Below are positions 51,509-61,603 of a stretch of DNA of 64,000 nucleotides, in pieces. The stretch comes from Micromonospora sp. DSM 45708. Its GTDB lineage: Bacteria > Actinomycetota > Actinomycetes > Mycobacteriales > Micromonosporaceae. Positions within the stretch are counted from its first letter, which is position 1; each line of letters begins with the position of its first letter. A model generated the notes under the pieces. The model made no database searches and was not told the DNA's origin. It worked only from the letters and a program-made list of their open reading frames with translations. The stretch lies in assembly GCF_039566955.1 (NCBI RefSeq), contig NZ_CP154796.1, forward strand, positions 6,262,001 to 6,326,000, given 5' to 3'. Made by a program: the position numbers and the translations under genes.

Positions 51509-52573
51509 TCAGCGCGCTGCGGGTGGGGCGGTGCTGTCCCGGACGACCAGTTCGGTGGGGAGCAGCATGTGTTCGGCGGTGATCGGGCGGCCGGCGAGAT
51601 TGTCCTGGATCGCGCGGCTGAGCGCTGCCGCCGCGAGCCGCCCCTTGGCCTGCACGTCCTGACGCACGGTGGTCAGGGTGGGCCGGATCTGCACCGCGAG
51701 CGGGTTGTCGTCGAAGCCGACCACCGACAGCTCGCCGGGAACGTCGATGCCGAGATCCTCGGCGCACCGGAGCGCGCCGTAGGCGACAGCGTCGGAGAAG
51801 CAGAGCAGCGCGGTGGGCCGGTCGGGCCGGTCCAGGAGCAGTCGGGCGCCCGCCTTCGCCTGCTCCAGGTCGGCGCCGCTCTGTCGAGCCATCAGGGGAT
51901 CGATGCCGGCCGCGTCGAGCGCGTCGCGCCACCCGAGCATCCGTTGCGTGGAGGCGTGGCCTTCGGCCGTGAGGTCGGCCGCGGTGACCAGACCGTGCGT
52001 GCCGTGCAGGCCGGACAGGAGCAGGCCGATCCGCCGGTGCCCCAGGTCGATCAGGTGCTGGGCGGCGGCCCGGGCACCGGAGCGGTCGTCCACGTTGACG
52101 GCGGGGATCTTGTCGACCGGCACCTGGTCGACGTAGACCAGGGGCAGCTTGCGGCGGTTGAGGAACTGGACGGCCGTCGACGTGGGGTCGCACGAGTAGA
52201 CCACCGCACCGTCGATCGCCACGTCGCGCGCCGGAATGATCGCGCCGTCGTCGGACGACGTCAGCAGGGTGAGCGACAGGCCGGTCGGGCCGAGTTCCTC
52301 CGCGACCGCGCCGAGGAAGCTGGTGGCGACCAGGTCGGTGAAGGCGAACCGGAGCGAGGAGGTCAGCACGATGCCGACGGCGCCGGTGGTGCCCTTGGCC
52401 AGGGCCCGGGCCGCCGGATCGGGGCCGACGTAGCCCACTTCCTGGGCGGCGGTGAGGATCCGCTCGCGCAGCGCCGCGGAGAGCTGGTCGGGCTTGGAGA
52501 AGGCGTTCGACACGGTCATCCGACTCACGCCGACCCGGTCAGCGATCGTCTGCAGTGTCACCCGGGACGCCAC
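51509..52573 (-). CDS. LacI-family transcriptional regulator
   Basis: A 354-residue repressor: HTH TLQTIADRVGVSRMTVSNAFS, then sugar-binding-protein-like sensor (VNVDDRSGARAAAQHLIDLGH, RPTALLCFSDAVAYG). The target is unclear: no carbohydrate genes are adjacent; the xylanase at 56722 is a candidate. Start GTG 52573 places the HTH right at the N-terminus; the longer frame adds unconserved residues. GTTGCAAC (52587-52594) just upstream and CTGGTACCAG (52690-52699) are palindromes that might be its operators. Confidence 0.88.
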   Translation of the reverse strand: MASRVTLQTIADRVGVSRMTVSNAFSKPDQLSAALRERILTAAQEVGYVGPDPAARALAKGTTGAVGIVLTSSLRFAFTDLVATSFLGAVAEELGPTGLSLTLLTSSDDGAIIPARDVAIDGAVVYSCDPTSTAVQFLNRRKLPLVYVDQVPVDKIPAVNVDDRSGARAAAQHLIDLGHRRIGLLLSGLHGTHGLVTAADLTAEGHASTQRMLGWRDALDAAGIDPLMARQSGADLEQAKAGARLLLDRPDRPTALLCFSDAVAYGALRCAEDLGIDVPGELSVVGFDDNPLAVQIRPTLTTVRQDVQAKGRLAAAALSRAIQDNLAGRPITAEHMLLPTELVVRDSTAPPAAR

Positions 52574-52716
52574 GCCACCACCAGTCGTTGCAACTGTGTC
52601 CGCCGTCAGGGGCCGAGGGGCCCTGACGGCGGATCGGTCTTCAGGTCCGGCGCCCGCCACCTGGGTCGGCGGACGCCGATGTCTACCGGCTGGTACCAGG
52701 TTATCAAAGCCCGGGG

Positions 52717-52893
52717 TCAGGCCAGCTTGACCGCTTTGGCGGCGCGAGTGAGGCGCCTGGCGAGAGCTTCGCGGACGAACCTGGTGCGCTGCGGCTTCTC
52801 CACGTGCGGGACGACCGGGGCGTTGGGGCGGGCGCTGGCGAACTCGTAGTCGACGGCGTTGACGGCGGTGACGAAGGCGGCGGGCATTTCCAT
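52717..52893 (-). CDS. Small basic protein of unknown function
   Basis: A 58-residue protein (MEMPAAFVTAVNAVDYEFAS start; C-terminal half rich in Arg, Lys and Ala: FVREALARRLTRAAKAVKL). No Cys, signal or membrane helix; the C-terminal half should form a cationic amphipathic helix. GGGAG lies 7-8 bp before ATG 52893. It has a good sigma-70-type promoter overlapped by paired operator half-sites, so its expression is strongly regulated. I recognise no family; possibilities include a regulatory small protein or peptide precursor. Confidence 0.72.
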   Translation of the reverse strand: MEMPAAFVTAVNAVDYEFASARPNAPVVPHVEKPQRTRFVREALARRLTRAAKAVKLA

Positions 52894-52932
52894 GACTGAC
52901 TCCCTGACTGATCGGCGCTGCTTTCTTTCTAT

Positions 52933-52967
52933 ACCGGTACAGTAGCGAGGTTTTCTGTACCGGTCAA
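52933..52967 (-). promoter_or_regulatory. Promoter with paired operator half-sites
   Basis: Minus strand: -35 TTGACC (52967-52962), 17-bp spacer, -10 TACTGT (52944-52939). A perfect 10-bp inverted repeat ACCGGTACAG (52933-52942 with 52955-52964) overlaps both elements, so one bound dimer or pair of dimers would block the polymerase. The cognate regulator is unknown. Confidence 0.7.
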
Positions 52968-53317
52968 GAGGCTGTCTTGCAGCGTCATCGATCGATGGGG
53001 AGCCACCGCCGGTCGGGAGCGCCAGATGGTGGTCGGAAACCGCCGCACCGGCGGCCCGCCCAGCTGGTCCGGACCGCGCGGACACGGCGGCGCGCGGGAG
53101 CAGTGGACGAGGTGACCGCGGCTGCCGAACGGCGCGCGGCGGGCGGGAACGGGCAGACGGCGGCAGCGGTGAACGCGAAGGTGGCGGCCACTGGGCCACG
53201 GGCGGGCTTAACGGGCCACGAGGCGCTCACCCGGACGACGGCCGACGCCGTCACCACGCCGAACGCGACGCGGGCGCTCCGCACGACGCTCGCCGAATCC
53301 GAGCGGACACGTGCCAG
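52968..53317. other. Gap upstream of the tRNA gene
   Basis: No gene supported. Open frames on both strands have low-complexity Arg/Ala composition typical of antisense GC-rich DNA and lack ribosome sites. Confidence 0.5.
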
Positions 53318-53390
53318 TGGGCCGCCTGGGACTCGAACCCAGAACCTAAGGATTAAAAGTCCTCAGCTCTGCCAATTGAGCTAACGGCCC
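53318..53390 (-). tRNA. tRNA-Lys (anticodon TTT)
   Basis: A 73-nt cloverleaf on the minus strand: acceptor stem GGGCCGT pairs with GCGGCCC, D-arm TAGCTCAATTGGCAGAGC-type, anticodon loop CTTTTAA, T-arm GGTTCGAGTCCC-type. The discriminator base is A and the CCA end is not encoded. Confidence 0.96.
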
Positions 53391-53525
53391 CGCTGGGCCA
53401 TCAGGCTACCCGATCACCGGCCCGGGGGTTGAGGTCCGCCCGGCCTGCGCGGACGGCTCTCGCCGTACGGGTTCTGGTCGTGCCGTGGCACCGGTTCACC
53501 CCCGATCCGGACGTACCGTCCGCAC

Positions 53526-54284
53526 GTGGCGACCGACCACAACTCGCATAAGGTTGGCCGATACGACGTCTTCGCAAGAACAGGACGGCGGCCGGACGTG
53601 GCGCACGGTACCCGTGACGAGTTGCTCGACCACCTGGCGGAGGCCGTCGGGTCCGTTGCCGTCGCCCACCCGACGCGGGTCGCCGTCGACGGGCCGCCCG
53701 CCGCCGGTAAGACCACCCTCGCCGACGAGCTGGCCGCCGTCCTGCGCGAGCGGGGCCGCGACGTCATCCGCGCGACGATCGACGACTTCCTGTTTCCCCG
53801 CGCGCGGCGCTACCCGCGCGGCGAGTACTCGGCCGAGGGCTGCTACTTCGACACCCACGACTACGAATCACTGACCCGGGTGCTGCTGGACCCGCTCGGT
53901 CCGGACGGGGACCGGCGCTTCCGACCCGCGGTATACGACCACACCACGGATGCGGTCCTGTCCCCGCCGGTCACGACCGCCCCCGCCGGCGCCGTGCTGG
54001 TCTTCGACGGTGTCTTCCTGATGCGCCCCGAACTGCTCGACCGGTGGGACCTGCGCGTCTTCGTGTCGACCGCGCTCGACAGGACAGTGGATCGTGCCGT
54101 GATCCGGGAGCGCCAGGTGTCGTCCCGGGCCGACGTCGAACGACGCTGGCGGGAGCGGTACATCCCCGCCCAACAGCTCTACTTCGCCACGGTCCGCCCG
54201 ACCGACCACGCCGACATCGTCGTGCACAACGACGAGCCGCGGCAGCCGATCTGGGAGAGCCGCGCTGTCGAGGCAGGATGGTGA
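53526..54284 (+). CDS. Uridine-kinase-like P-loop protein
   Basis: A 252-residue NTP-dependent kinase-like protein: Walker A GPPAAGKT near residue 56, IDDFLFPRARRYPRGEYSAE, and VLVFDGVFLMRPEL (Walker-B-like), then RERYIPAQQLYF. This is the uridine/phosphoribulokinase superfamily, but the true substrate of this actinobacterial branch is not known. Start GTG 53526; an internal GTG at 53598 would remove a short N-terminus. It overlaps the helicase gene start by 7 nt. Confidence 0.82.
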   Translation: MATDHNSHKVGRYDVFARTGRRPDVAHGTRDELLDHLAEAVGSVAVAHPTRVAVDGPPAAGKTTLADELAAVLRERGRDVIRATIDDFLFPRARRYPRGEYSAEGCYFDTHDYESLTRVLLDPLGPDGDRRFRPAVYDHTTDAVLSPPVTTAPAGAVLVFDGVFLMRPELLDRWDLRVFVSTALDRTVDRAVIRERQVSSRADVERRWRERYIPAQQLYFATVRPTDHADIVVHNDEPRQPIWESRAVEAGW

Positions 54285-56491
54285 CCGTGACCGCCGCACC
54301 CCGTCCACCGCTGGCCACGCTGGAAGCGGTCCTGGAGCGCCTGACCTATGTCAACGAGGAGACCGGTTACACGGTGGCCCGGGTGGCCACCGAGCGGGGC
54401 AGTGACCTGCTGACAGTGGTCGGCGCACTGCTCGGCGCGCAGCCCGGTGAGAGCCTGCGCCTGCACGGACGCTGGTCGTCGCACCCGCGCTACGGCCGGC
54501 AGTTCGAGGTCGAGTCGTACACCACCGTGCTGCCCGCGACGATCCAGGGCATTCAACGTTATCTCGGTTCGGGCCTGGTGAAGGGTATCGGGCCGGTGTT
54601 CGCCGAGCGGATCGTCGCGCACTTCGGCCTGGACACGTTACGGGTCATCGAGGACGAGCCGGCCCGGCTGATCGAGGTGGCGGGGCTGGGACCGAAGCGT
54701 ACGGCGAAGATCACCGCCGCGTGGGAGGAGCAGAAGGCCATCAAGGAGGTGATGGTCTTCCTCCAGGGCGTCGGCGTGTCCACCTCGCTGGCGGTACGGA
54801 TCTACAAGCAGTACGGCGACGCCTCCGTCGACGTGGTGACCAAGGAGCCGTACCGGCTGGCGGCGGACGTGTGGGGCATCGGTTTCAAGACCGCCGACAC
54901 CATCGCCCGGTCCGTGGGCATCCCGCACGACAGCCCGCAACGCGTGATGGCCGGCCTCCAGTACACGCTCTCCGAGGCCACCGACGACGGGCACTGCTAC
55001 CTGCCCGAACCGGAGCTGGTCGCGGACGCGACGAAGATCCTGGACGTGCCCCCCGACCTGGTCGTCCGCTGCCTCGACGACCTGGTGGCCGACGAGGGGG
55101 TCGTCCGCGAAACACTGCCCGCCGGAGACGGGGCACCGGTGCCGGCGGTCTACCTGGTGCCGTTCCACCGCGCCGAGCAGTCGCTGGCCGGGTCCCTGAC
55201 CCGGCTGCTGCGCGACCGGGCCGACCGGCTGCCCCACTTCCACGACGTCGACTGGGACCGGGCTCAGAAGTGGTTGCGGGCCCGCACCGGCAACGACCTC
55301 GCCGAGGAACAGGAGCAGGCCGTCCGGCTCGCGTTGACCTCGAAGGTCGCGGTGCTCACCGGCGGTCCGGGCTGCGGCAAGAGCTTCACCGTACGCTCGG
55401 TCGTCGAGCTGGCCGCCGCGAAGAAGGCGAAGGTCACGCTCGTCGCGCCGACCGGCCGGGCCGCGAAACGCCTCGCCGAACTCACCGGCCATCCGGCCGC
55501 CACCGTGCACCGGCTGTTGCAGCTACGCCCCGGCGGTGACGCCTCCTACGACCGCGACAACCCGCTCGACGTCGATCTGCTCGTGGTCGACGAGGCGAGC
55601 ATGCTCGACCTCATTCTCGCCAACAAGCTCGTCAAGGCCATCCCGCCCGGTGCGCACCTGCTGCTCGTCGGTGACGTCGACCAGCTTCCGTCCGTCGGCG
55701 CCGGTGAGGTGCTCCGCGACCTGCTCGCCGCCCCCTCGATTCCCCGGGTGCGGCTGACGCAGATCTTCCGCCAGGCCGCCCAGTCCGGCGTCGTCACGAA
55801 CGCGCACCGCATCAACGCCGGCCGCCCACCCGTCGTCCAGGGGCTGCCGGACTTCTTCCTCTTCGCCAGCGACGACACCGACGCCACCGCCGCCCTGACC
55901 GTCGACGTCGCCTGCACCCGCATCCCGGCCAGGTTCGGCCTCGACGCCCGCCGCGACGTGCAGGTGCTCACCCCCATGCACCGCGGCCCCGCCGGCGCCG
56001 GCGCGCTCAACAACCTGTTGCAGCAGAAACTCACCCCGCCCCGCGAGGGGCAACCGGAACGGCGGATGGGCGGTCGGGTGTTCCGTGTCGGCGACAAGGT
56101 CACCCAGATCCGCAACAACTACGACAAGGGCCGGGCCGGTGTCTTCAACGGCACGCTCGGCATCGTCACCGCCCTCTCCCCCGAGGACCAGACCCTCACC
56201 GTCCGCACCGACGAGGACGAGAGCATCGCGTACGACTACGACGAGCTGGACGAACTCAGCCATGCGTACGCCATGACGATCCACCGTTCCCAGGGCTCGG
56301 AGTATCCGGCCGTGGTGATTCCGCTGACCACCAGCGCCTGGATGATGCTGCAACGCAATCTGCTCTACACCGCCGTCACCCGCGCCAAGCAACTCGTCGT
56401 CCTCGTCGGCTCCCGCCGCGCCCTCGCCGCCGCCGTCCGCACCGTCGGCGCCGGGCGCCGCCACACCGCCCTCGACCACCGCCTCGCGTAG
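54278..56491 (+). CDS. recD2: ATP-dependent DNA helicase RecD2
   Basis: A 737-residue RecD2-type helicase. N-terminal OB-like domain and two helix-hairpin-helix regions (GSGLVKGIGPVFAERIV, EVAGLGPKRTAKI, DVWGIGFKTADTIA) precede the SF1 motor: motif I GGPGCGKSFT (K368), Q-motif-like TGNDLAEEQEQA, motif II VVDEASMLD, motif III LLVGDVDQLPSVG, motif IV-VI (MHRGPAGAG, TIHRSQGSEYP, LLYTAVTRAKQ). Unlike RecD it works without RecBC, moves 5' to 3' and helps handle stalled forks. ATG 54278 overlaps the kinase-like gene. Confidence 0.95.
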   Translation: MVTVTAAPRPPLATLEAVLERLTYVNEETGYTVARVATERGSDLLTVVGALLGAQPGESLRLHGRWSSHPRYGRQFEVESYTTVLPATIQGIQRYLGSGLVKGIGPVFAERIVAHFGLDTLRVIEDEPARLIEVAGLGPKRTAKITAAWEEQKAIKEVMVFLQGVGVSTSLAVRIYKQYGDASVDVVTKEPYRLAADVWGIGFKTADTIARSVGIPHDSPQRVMAGLQYTLSEATDDGHCYLPEPELVADATKILDVPPDLVVRCLDDLVADEGVVRETLPAGDGAPVPAVYLVPFHRAEQSLAGSLTRLLRDRADRLPHFHDVDWDRAQKWLRARTGNDLAEEQEQAVRLALTSKVAVLTGGPGCGKSFTVRSVVELAAAKKAKVTLVAPTGRAAKRLAELTGHPAATVHRLLQLRPGGDASYDRDNPLDVDLLVVDEASMLDLILANKLVKAIPPGAHLLLVGDVDQLPSVGAGEVLRDLLAAPSIPRVRLTQIFRQAAQSGVVTNAHRINAGRPPVVQGLPDFFLFASDDTDATAALTVDVACTRIPARFGLDARRDVQVLTPMHRGPAGAGALNNLLQQKLTPPREGQPERRMGGRVFRVGDKVTQIRNNYDKGRAGVFNGTLGIVTALSPEDQTLTVRTDEDESIAYDYDELDELSHAYAMTIHRSQGSEYPAVVIPLTTSAWMMLQRNLLYTAVTRAKQLVVLVGSRRALAAAVRTVGAGRRHTALDHRLA

Positions 56492-56526
56492 CGGCCCGAG
56501 TCGGCACCTCCGCTGGGCGGGAGCTC

Positions 56527-56548
56527 GCGCTGGAGTGAACTCCAGCGC
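56527..56548. promoter_or_regulatory. Perfect dyad of MerR-operator type
   Basis: GCGCTGGAGT and ACTCCAGCGC with a 2-nt centre: 22-bp symmetric element. Its GGAGT..ACTCC core resembles MerR-family spacer operators. It lies just before the MerR-like remnant below. Confidence 0.55.
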
Positions 56549-56706
56549 CCAGCGTCGCGGAACGGCGCCGCCGCGCCGAGCTGGACGAAGGCCTGCGGGT
56601 GATGCGGCACAAGATGGCGGACTTCCGCGATCTGATGGCGCACGGCCGCACCTGCGAGGACGACGACCTGGCCGACGACTGCGGTGGCCCACCGTCGCAA
56701 CGGTGA
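56542..56706 (+). pseudogene. C-terminal remnant of a MerR-type regulator
   Basis: After an in-frame TGA the frame reads on to a stop at 56706 with AERRRAELDEGLRVMRHKMA, FRDLMAHGRTCEDDD and a Cys in DDCGG, like the coiled-coil tail plus Cys of MerR-family proteins. HTH and start codon are absent. The MerR-type dyad lies immediately upstream, consistent with a deletion joining the promoter to the gene's 3' end. A short random frame cannot be excluded. Confidence 0.45.
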
Positions 56707-56721
56707 GCCACCGCCTGTCGG

Positions 56722-58399
<1,678 letters not shown>

Positions 58400-58604
58400 A
58401 GTCCCCGAGTCGGCACCGCCGTCGTGGCGGGGAGTCCGTGCGGAGCCTCGGCACCGACGTCACCGCGACCGCCGAGCCGGGCTGGGACGCGGAGGCCGAC
58501 GCCGCCGACCTCCAGGAGCAGGCGTCCGCCCTGATCCGGGACGGTGGCTCGGTCGTCGGGGGCGCTCCGGCCCGGGCCGCGGCTCGCACCGCGCCCGACG
58601 ACGA

Positions 58605-60506
58605 TCAGCCGAGCGCGGTGCACTGCGGCGGGAACCGCAGTTCCAGTTCGACCGTCTGCGCCTCCTGCCGGCTGACGGTTATCGGCTCGGGTCGTCCGGT
58701 CCGGTAGCCCTGCGCGAAGTCGACCCCGAGGTCCCGCAGCAGCTCGATGGTCTGCTCGTCCTGGACGTACTCGGCGGCGACCCGGATGCCGAGCGCTTCA
58801 CAGAGCTTGACCAGCATGGACACCAGGGCCTGACTGGCCGGCGACCGGCAGAGGTCGACGATGAACGTCCCGTCGATCTTGACCAGGTCCACCGGGAGTT
58901 GTTTCAAATGGGTGAGCGTGCTGTAGCCGGTGCCGAAGTCGTCCAGTGCCAGGTGGCAGCCGGCTGCTCTGATCCCTGTCGCGAAGGCCAGCGCCTCGTT
59001 CCGGTTCTCGATGAGGGCGGTCTCGGTGATCTCGAACGTCAGGCACTCCGGCTTGACGCCGTGCCTGTCGATCGCCCCGGTCACGAAGGCGAGCAGCCCC
59101 GGGTCGGCGAGCGACCTGCCGGAGATGTTGACCTGGTAGTGGGAGGTCTGGGCGCCCCGGCCGATCAACTCCAGGGCGTGGTCGACGACCCACTTGTCCA
59201 CCGTGAGGATCTCCCCGACCCGCTCGGCCATGTCGAGAAAGGCCCAGGGTGCGACCGGCTCACCGGTGTCGCTCCGCACCCGCAGCAGAATCTCGTGGCG
59301 GGTGACCTGGTTGAGCTGGAGATCGACGATGGGCTGCGCATAGAGGGCGAACCTGTCGGCCGAGACCACGCGACGGATCCGGTCGCGGCATCGTTCCATC
59401 CGCTCCCTCTCCTCGACCGGCTGGTCGAGGACGGCGACGGCGGTGCCGTTCCGGCGCGCGTCACGGGCCGCGTTCTCGCCGTCGATGAGCAGGTCGAACC
59501 CGGTGGCGGGCACGTCGCTGCCGAAGTGCACCACCCCGGCCGAGACGCTGAGCCGCAACGGCTTCTGCCGCACGCTGAACAGGTGGTTCCGGAACGTGTC
59601 GACGATCCTGCCCGCCAGGCTCTCCGCGGTCTCCGGATACTCGTCGGCCGGGGCGAGGAGCACGCCCCACGAGCCGGAGCCCACCAGTCCACCGGTCATC
59701 CTCTCCCCGACGACCGTGCGGAGAACGCGGGCGACCTCCGCCGTCACCTGGTCGCGGTCCTCGTCGGTGAGCGGGTCGGGCAGCCGGTTGGCGGGCTCGG
59801 TCGCCACGACGACGAGCGCTCCGCCGGTCTTGCGACGCGCCCGGTCGACCTCGTCGATCACGAAATCGCGGGTCGGCAGTCCGGTGAGGACGTCCGGCAC
59901 CGCCAGGTCGGCGCTGAGCATCCGGCTGCGGACCGCGAGCCGCCGACGCTCCTGCCGGGCGAGTTCCAGCGCGGTGACATCCTCCCCGGTCGCGATGATC
60001 CCCGACGGACCGTCCTCGGCGGTGAGGATTTCGAGGTGGCAGTGCACGTGGCGGATGCGGCCCCCCGGCTGGACCACCCGGAAACCGACCTCGCCGGGGC
60101 CGCTCCGCTCCCACACCGCCCGGACCGCCCCGCGGACCCGTCGGACGTCACTCGGATGGACGAATGCGAAGAGCGTCTCGGGCGTGAGTCGCCATGTTCC
60201 CGGCGCGTGCCCGAAGATCATCGCCATGTCGTCCGACCAGAAGAGCCGTCCCGGGCGACCGGGTCGGGCGGCCGTCCAGGTGATCGTGCCCAGCTTCGAC
60301 AGCTCGGCGACGCGCGCCACGCTGGCCGCCTCGTCGACCTCCCCGGTCATCGGGTCGACGAGATCGGTGTCGACCATGATCTCGTAGCCCTCGGTGAGCG
60401 AGAGGTCGTAGCGGCTCTGCACGGTGCGCGCGACGCGGCGGGCGCGGGCCAGTTCCAACGGGCTGGGCCTGGTCTGGGCCAACGCCAGGATGTCATCGAG
60501 ATCCAC
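58605..60506 (-). CDS. PAS-GGDEF-EAL cyclic-di-GMP signalling protein with degenerate GGDEF
   Basis: A 633-residue cytosolic protein. A PAS-like sensor occupies ~75-190 (RLFWSDDMAMIFGHAPG, ending IIATGEDVTALELAR). A GGDEF-like domain spans ~205-370, but the signature GGDEF is replaced by GSGSWGVLL, so it cannot make c-di-GMP. The EAL domain, ~380-620, retains EIL at the EAL position (E405), EITETAL, DDFGTGYST (D522, D523), VKIDGTF and AEYVQDEQ in place of AEGVE. It is likely a phosphodiesterase or c-di-GMP receptor. GTG 60506 has GGGGGAAA upstream and overlaps the sigma factor gene by 14 nt. Confidence 0.88.
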   Translation of the reverse strand: MDLDDILALAQTRPSPLELARARRVARTVQSRYDLSLTEGYEIMVDTDLVDPMTGEVDEAASVARVAELSKLGTITWTAARPGRPGRLFWSDDMAMIFGHAPGTWRLTPETLFAFVHPSDVRRVRGAVRAVWERSGPGEVGFRVVQPGGRIRHVHCHLEILTAEDGPSGIIATGEDVTALELARQERRRLAVRSRMLSADLAVPDVLTGLPTRDFVIDEVDRARRKTGGALVVVATEPANRLPDPLTDEDRDQVTAEVARVLRTVVGERMTGGLVGSGSWGVLLAPADEYPETAESLAGRIVDTFRNHLFSVRQKPLRLSVSAGVVHFGSDVPATGFDLLIDGENAARDARRNGTAVAVLDQPVEERERMERCRDRIRRVVSADRFALYAQPIVDLQLNQVTRHEILLRVRSDTGEPVAPWAFLDMAERVGEILTVDKWVVDHALELIGRGAQTSHYQVNISGRSLADPGLLAFVTGAIDRHGVKPECLTFEITETALIENRNEALAFATGIRAAGCHLALDDFGTGYSTLTHLKQLPVDLVKIDGTFIVDLCRSPASQALVSMLVKLCEALGIRVAAEYVQDEQTIELLRDLGVDFAQGYRTGRPEPITVSRQEAQTVELELRFPPQCTALG

Positions 60507-61116
60507 GGCTTTCCCCCTGACGCCGGCGGCCGTCCGAACGGGTGAAGCCGGCCTTCTCGGCCAGCTCACCAAGACCTCTCTTGGCAGCGGCCTTGTAGCA
60601 GCGGACGCTGTTCTCGGTCAGCCCGAGGATGCGGGAGATCTCCCGGTTGGAGAAGCCCTCCCGGTGCATCTGGAACACCTCGGCGTGCCGGGCCGGAAGC
60701 TGGAGCAGCCAGCTCCGCAACGTCTCCTGCGCCTCCCACTCGTCCGCGATGTCGGAGTGCGGCGCCGGCGGCAGGTCCTCCGGCGCCACCGCGGCTTCCC
60801 GCTGACGCCGTTCACGGTCCTTCAAGATGTGGAACCGGGCCGTGCACACGATCCAGCCGATCGGCCGGACATGCTCCCGCAGGTTGGGCCACTTGTCCCG
60901 CGCGCGCAGGTACGCGTCGTGCAGCGCATCCGCCACCAGCTCGCGGTCCCACCACACCGATCGCAGAATCCGCTCCACGCTGTGGTAGGAGTCCTCGACG
61001 AAGGCGGCGAACTCCTGGTCGTGCTCGGCCTTCAGACGAGCGCCCTCCGCCTTGCGCGCGTCCGCACTGCCGGCCGCATCCGGCGTTCGGGCGGCGGTCC
61101 CCTCGATGTCGCTCAC
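60493..61116 (-). CDS. Sigma-70 family (ECF-like) RNA polymerase sigma factor
   Basis: A 207-residue sigma factor. Region 2 at ~38-105 (VWWDRELVADALHDAYLRARDKW, WIVCTARFHILKDRERR). Region 4 at ~130-185 (LPARHAEVFQMHREGFSNREISRILGL, ENSVRCYKAAAKRGL). A ~25-residue charged N-terminal leader is unusual. GTG 61116 overlaps the stop of the small membrane protein gene (GTGA), suggesting the latter controls it (anti-sigma-like) or that they share a signal. The downstream GGDEF-EAL gene is coupled. Confidence 0.88.
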   Translation of the reverse strand: MSDIEGTAARTPDAAGSADARKAEGARLKAEHDQEFAAFVEDSYHSVERILRSVWWDRELVADALHDAYLRARDKWPNLREHVRPIGWIVCTARFHILKDRERRQREAAVAPEDLPPAPHSDIADEWEAQETLRSWLLQLPARHAEVFQMHREGFSNREISRILGLTENSVRCYKAAAKRGLGELAEKAGFTRSDGRRRQGESRGSR

Positions 61117-61406
61117 GCCGCCTCCCGGGTGGGGTCGGACTTCGGCAGGTCGCGACCGCCCAGTTCCACCTCGCGATGCCCGTCGCGATCACGCTCCACG
61201 ATCCGCACCAGGTCGTGGTCGGCCTCCGCGAGCCGGATCAGCCAGGTCACCCGGGCTGTCGTACGTGTTGTCGCCTCGCGTTCCTCGTGTAACCGCGCCC
61301 GGTATGCCACCCAGGCCCGCACCAAGCCTCCCACCACTCCGGCGACGGCTACGGTCACGGCCATCACCTGGTAGCCGGTGAGCGGTTCCGCCAGCGCTTC
61401 GTTCAT
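61113..61406 (-). CDS. Small single-pass membrane protein upstream of a sigma factor
   Basis: A 97-residue protein with one membrane helix at ~12-30 (VMAVTVAVAGVVGGLVRAWVAY) followed by a charged cytosolic helical part (ARLHEEREATTRTTARVTW, LAEADHDLVRIVERDRDG). It lacks the zinc finger of common anti-sigmas. GGGGG precedes ATG 61406. First gene of the operon with the sigma factor and the GGDEF-EAL protein; it may sequester or localise one of them. Confidence 0.75.
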   Translation of the reverse strand: MNEALAEPLTGYQVMAVTVAVAGVVGGLVRAWVAYRARLHEEREATTRTTARVTWLIRLAEADHDLVRIVERDRDGHREVELGGRDLPKSDPTREAA

Positions 61407-61603
61407 CGTTCCCCCTTGGCCCCTTCGGTTCGCCAATTACTATCCGTGGCGGGGCGCGAATGTAGACAGCTCAGCGTCCACAATGTTCGGGGAGATCAAT
61501 GATCAGCACCTTGACCTGCCCATAGAGCATAAAGTCACGCGGTAAGGACCCTCCGCGAGCGGCGGAGTCAACCACCGCCACATGACTCTCAGCGATAATT
61601 TGG
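61407..61603. other. Gap between two minus-strand genes
   Basis: A ~200-bp AT-richer stretch (ATTACTATCCGTGG, CAATGTTCGGGGAGATCAAT) that probably contains the promoter of the membrane-protein/sigma operon near 61440. No gene is seen. Confidence 0.5.

Noticed and set aside
52985..53284. A 99-codon minus-strand frame with a signal-peptide-like start
   Set aside because: No ribosome site, Ala/Arg/Val-rich throughout, and equivalent open frames exist on the other strand.
53318..53390. Integrated element at tRNA-Lys
   Set aside because: No integrase gene and no repeat of the tRNA 3' end was found within the window.
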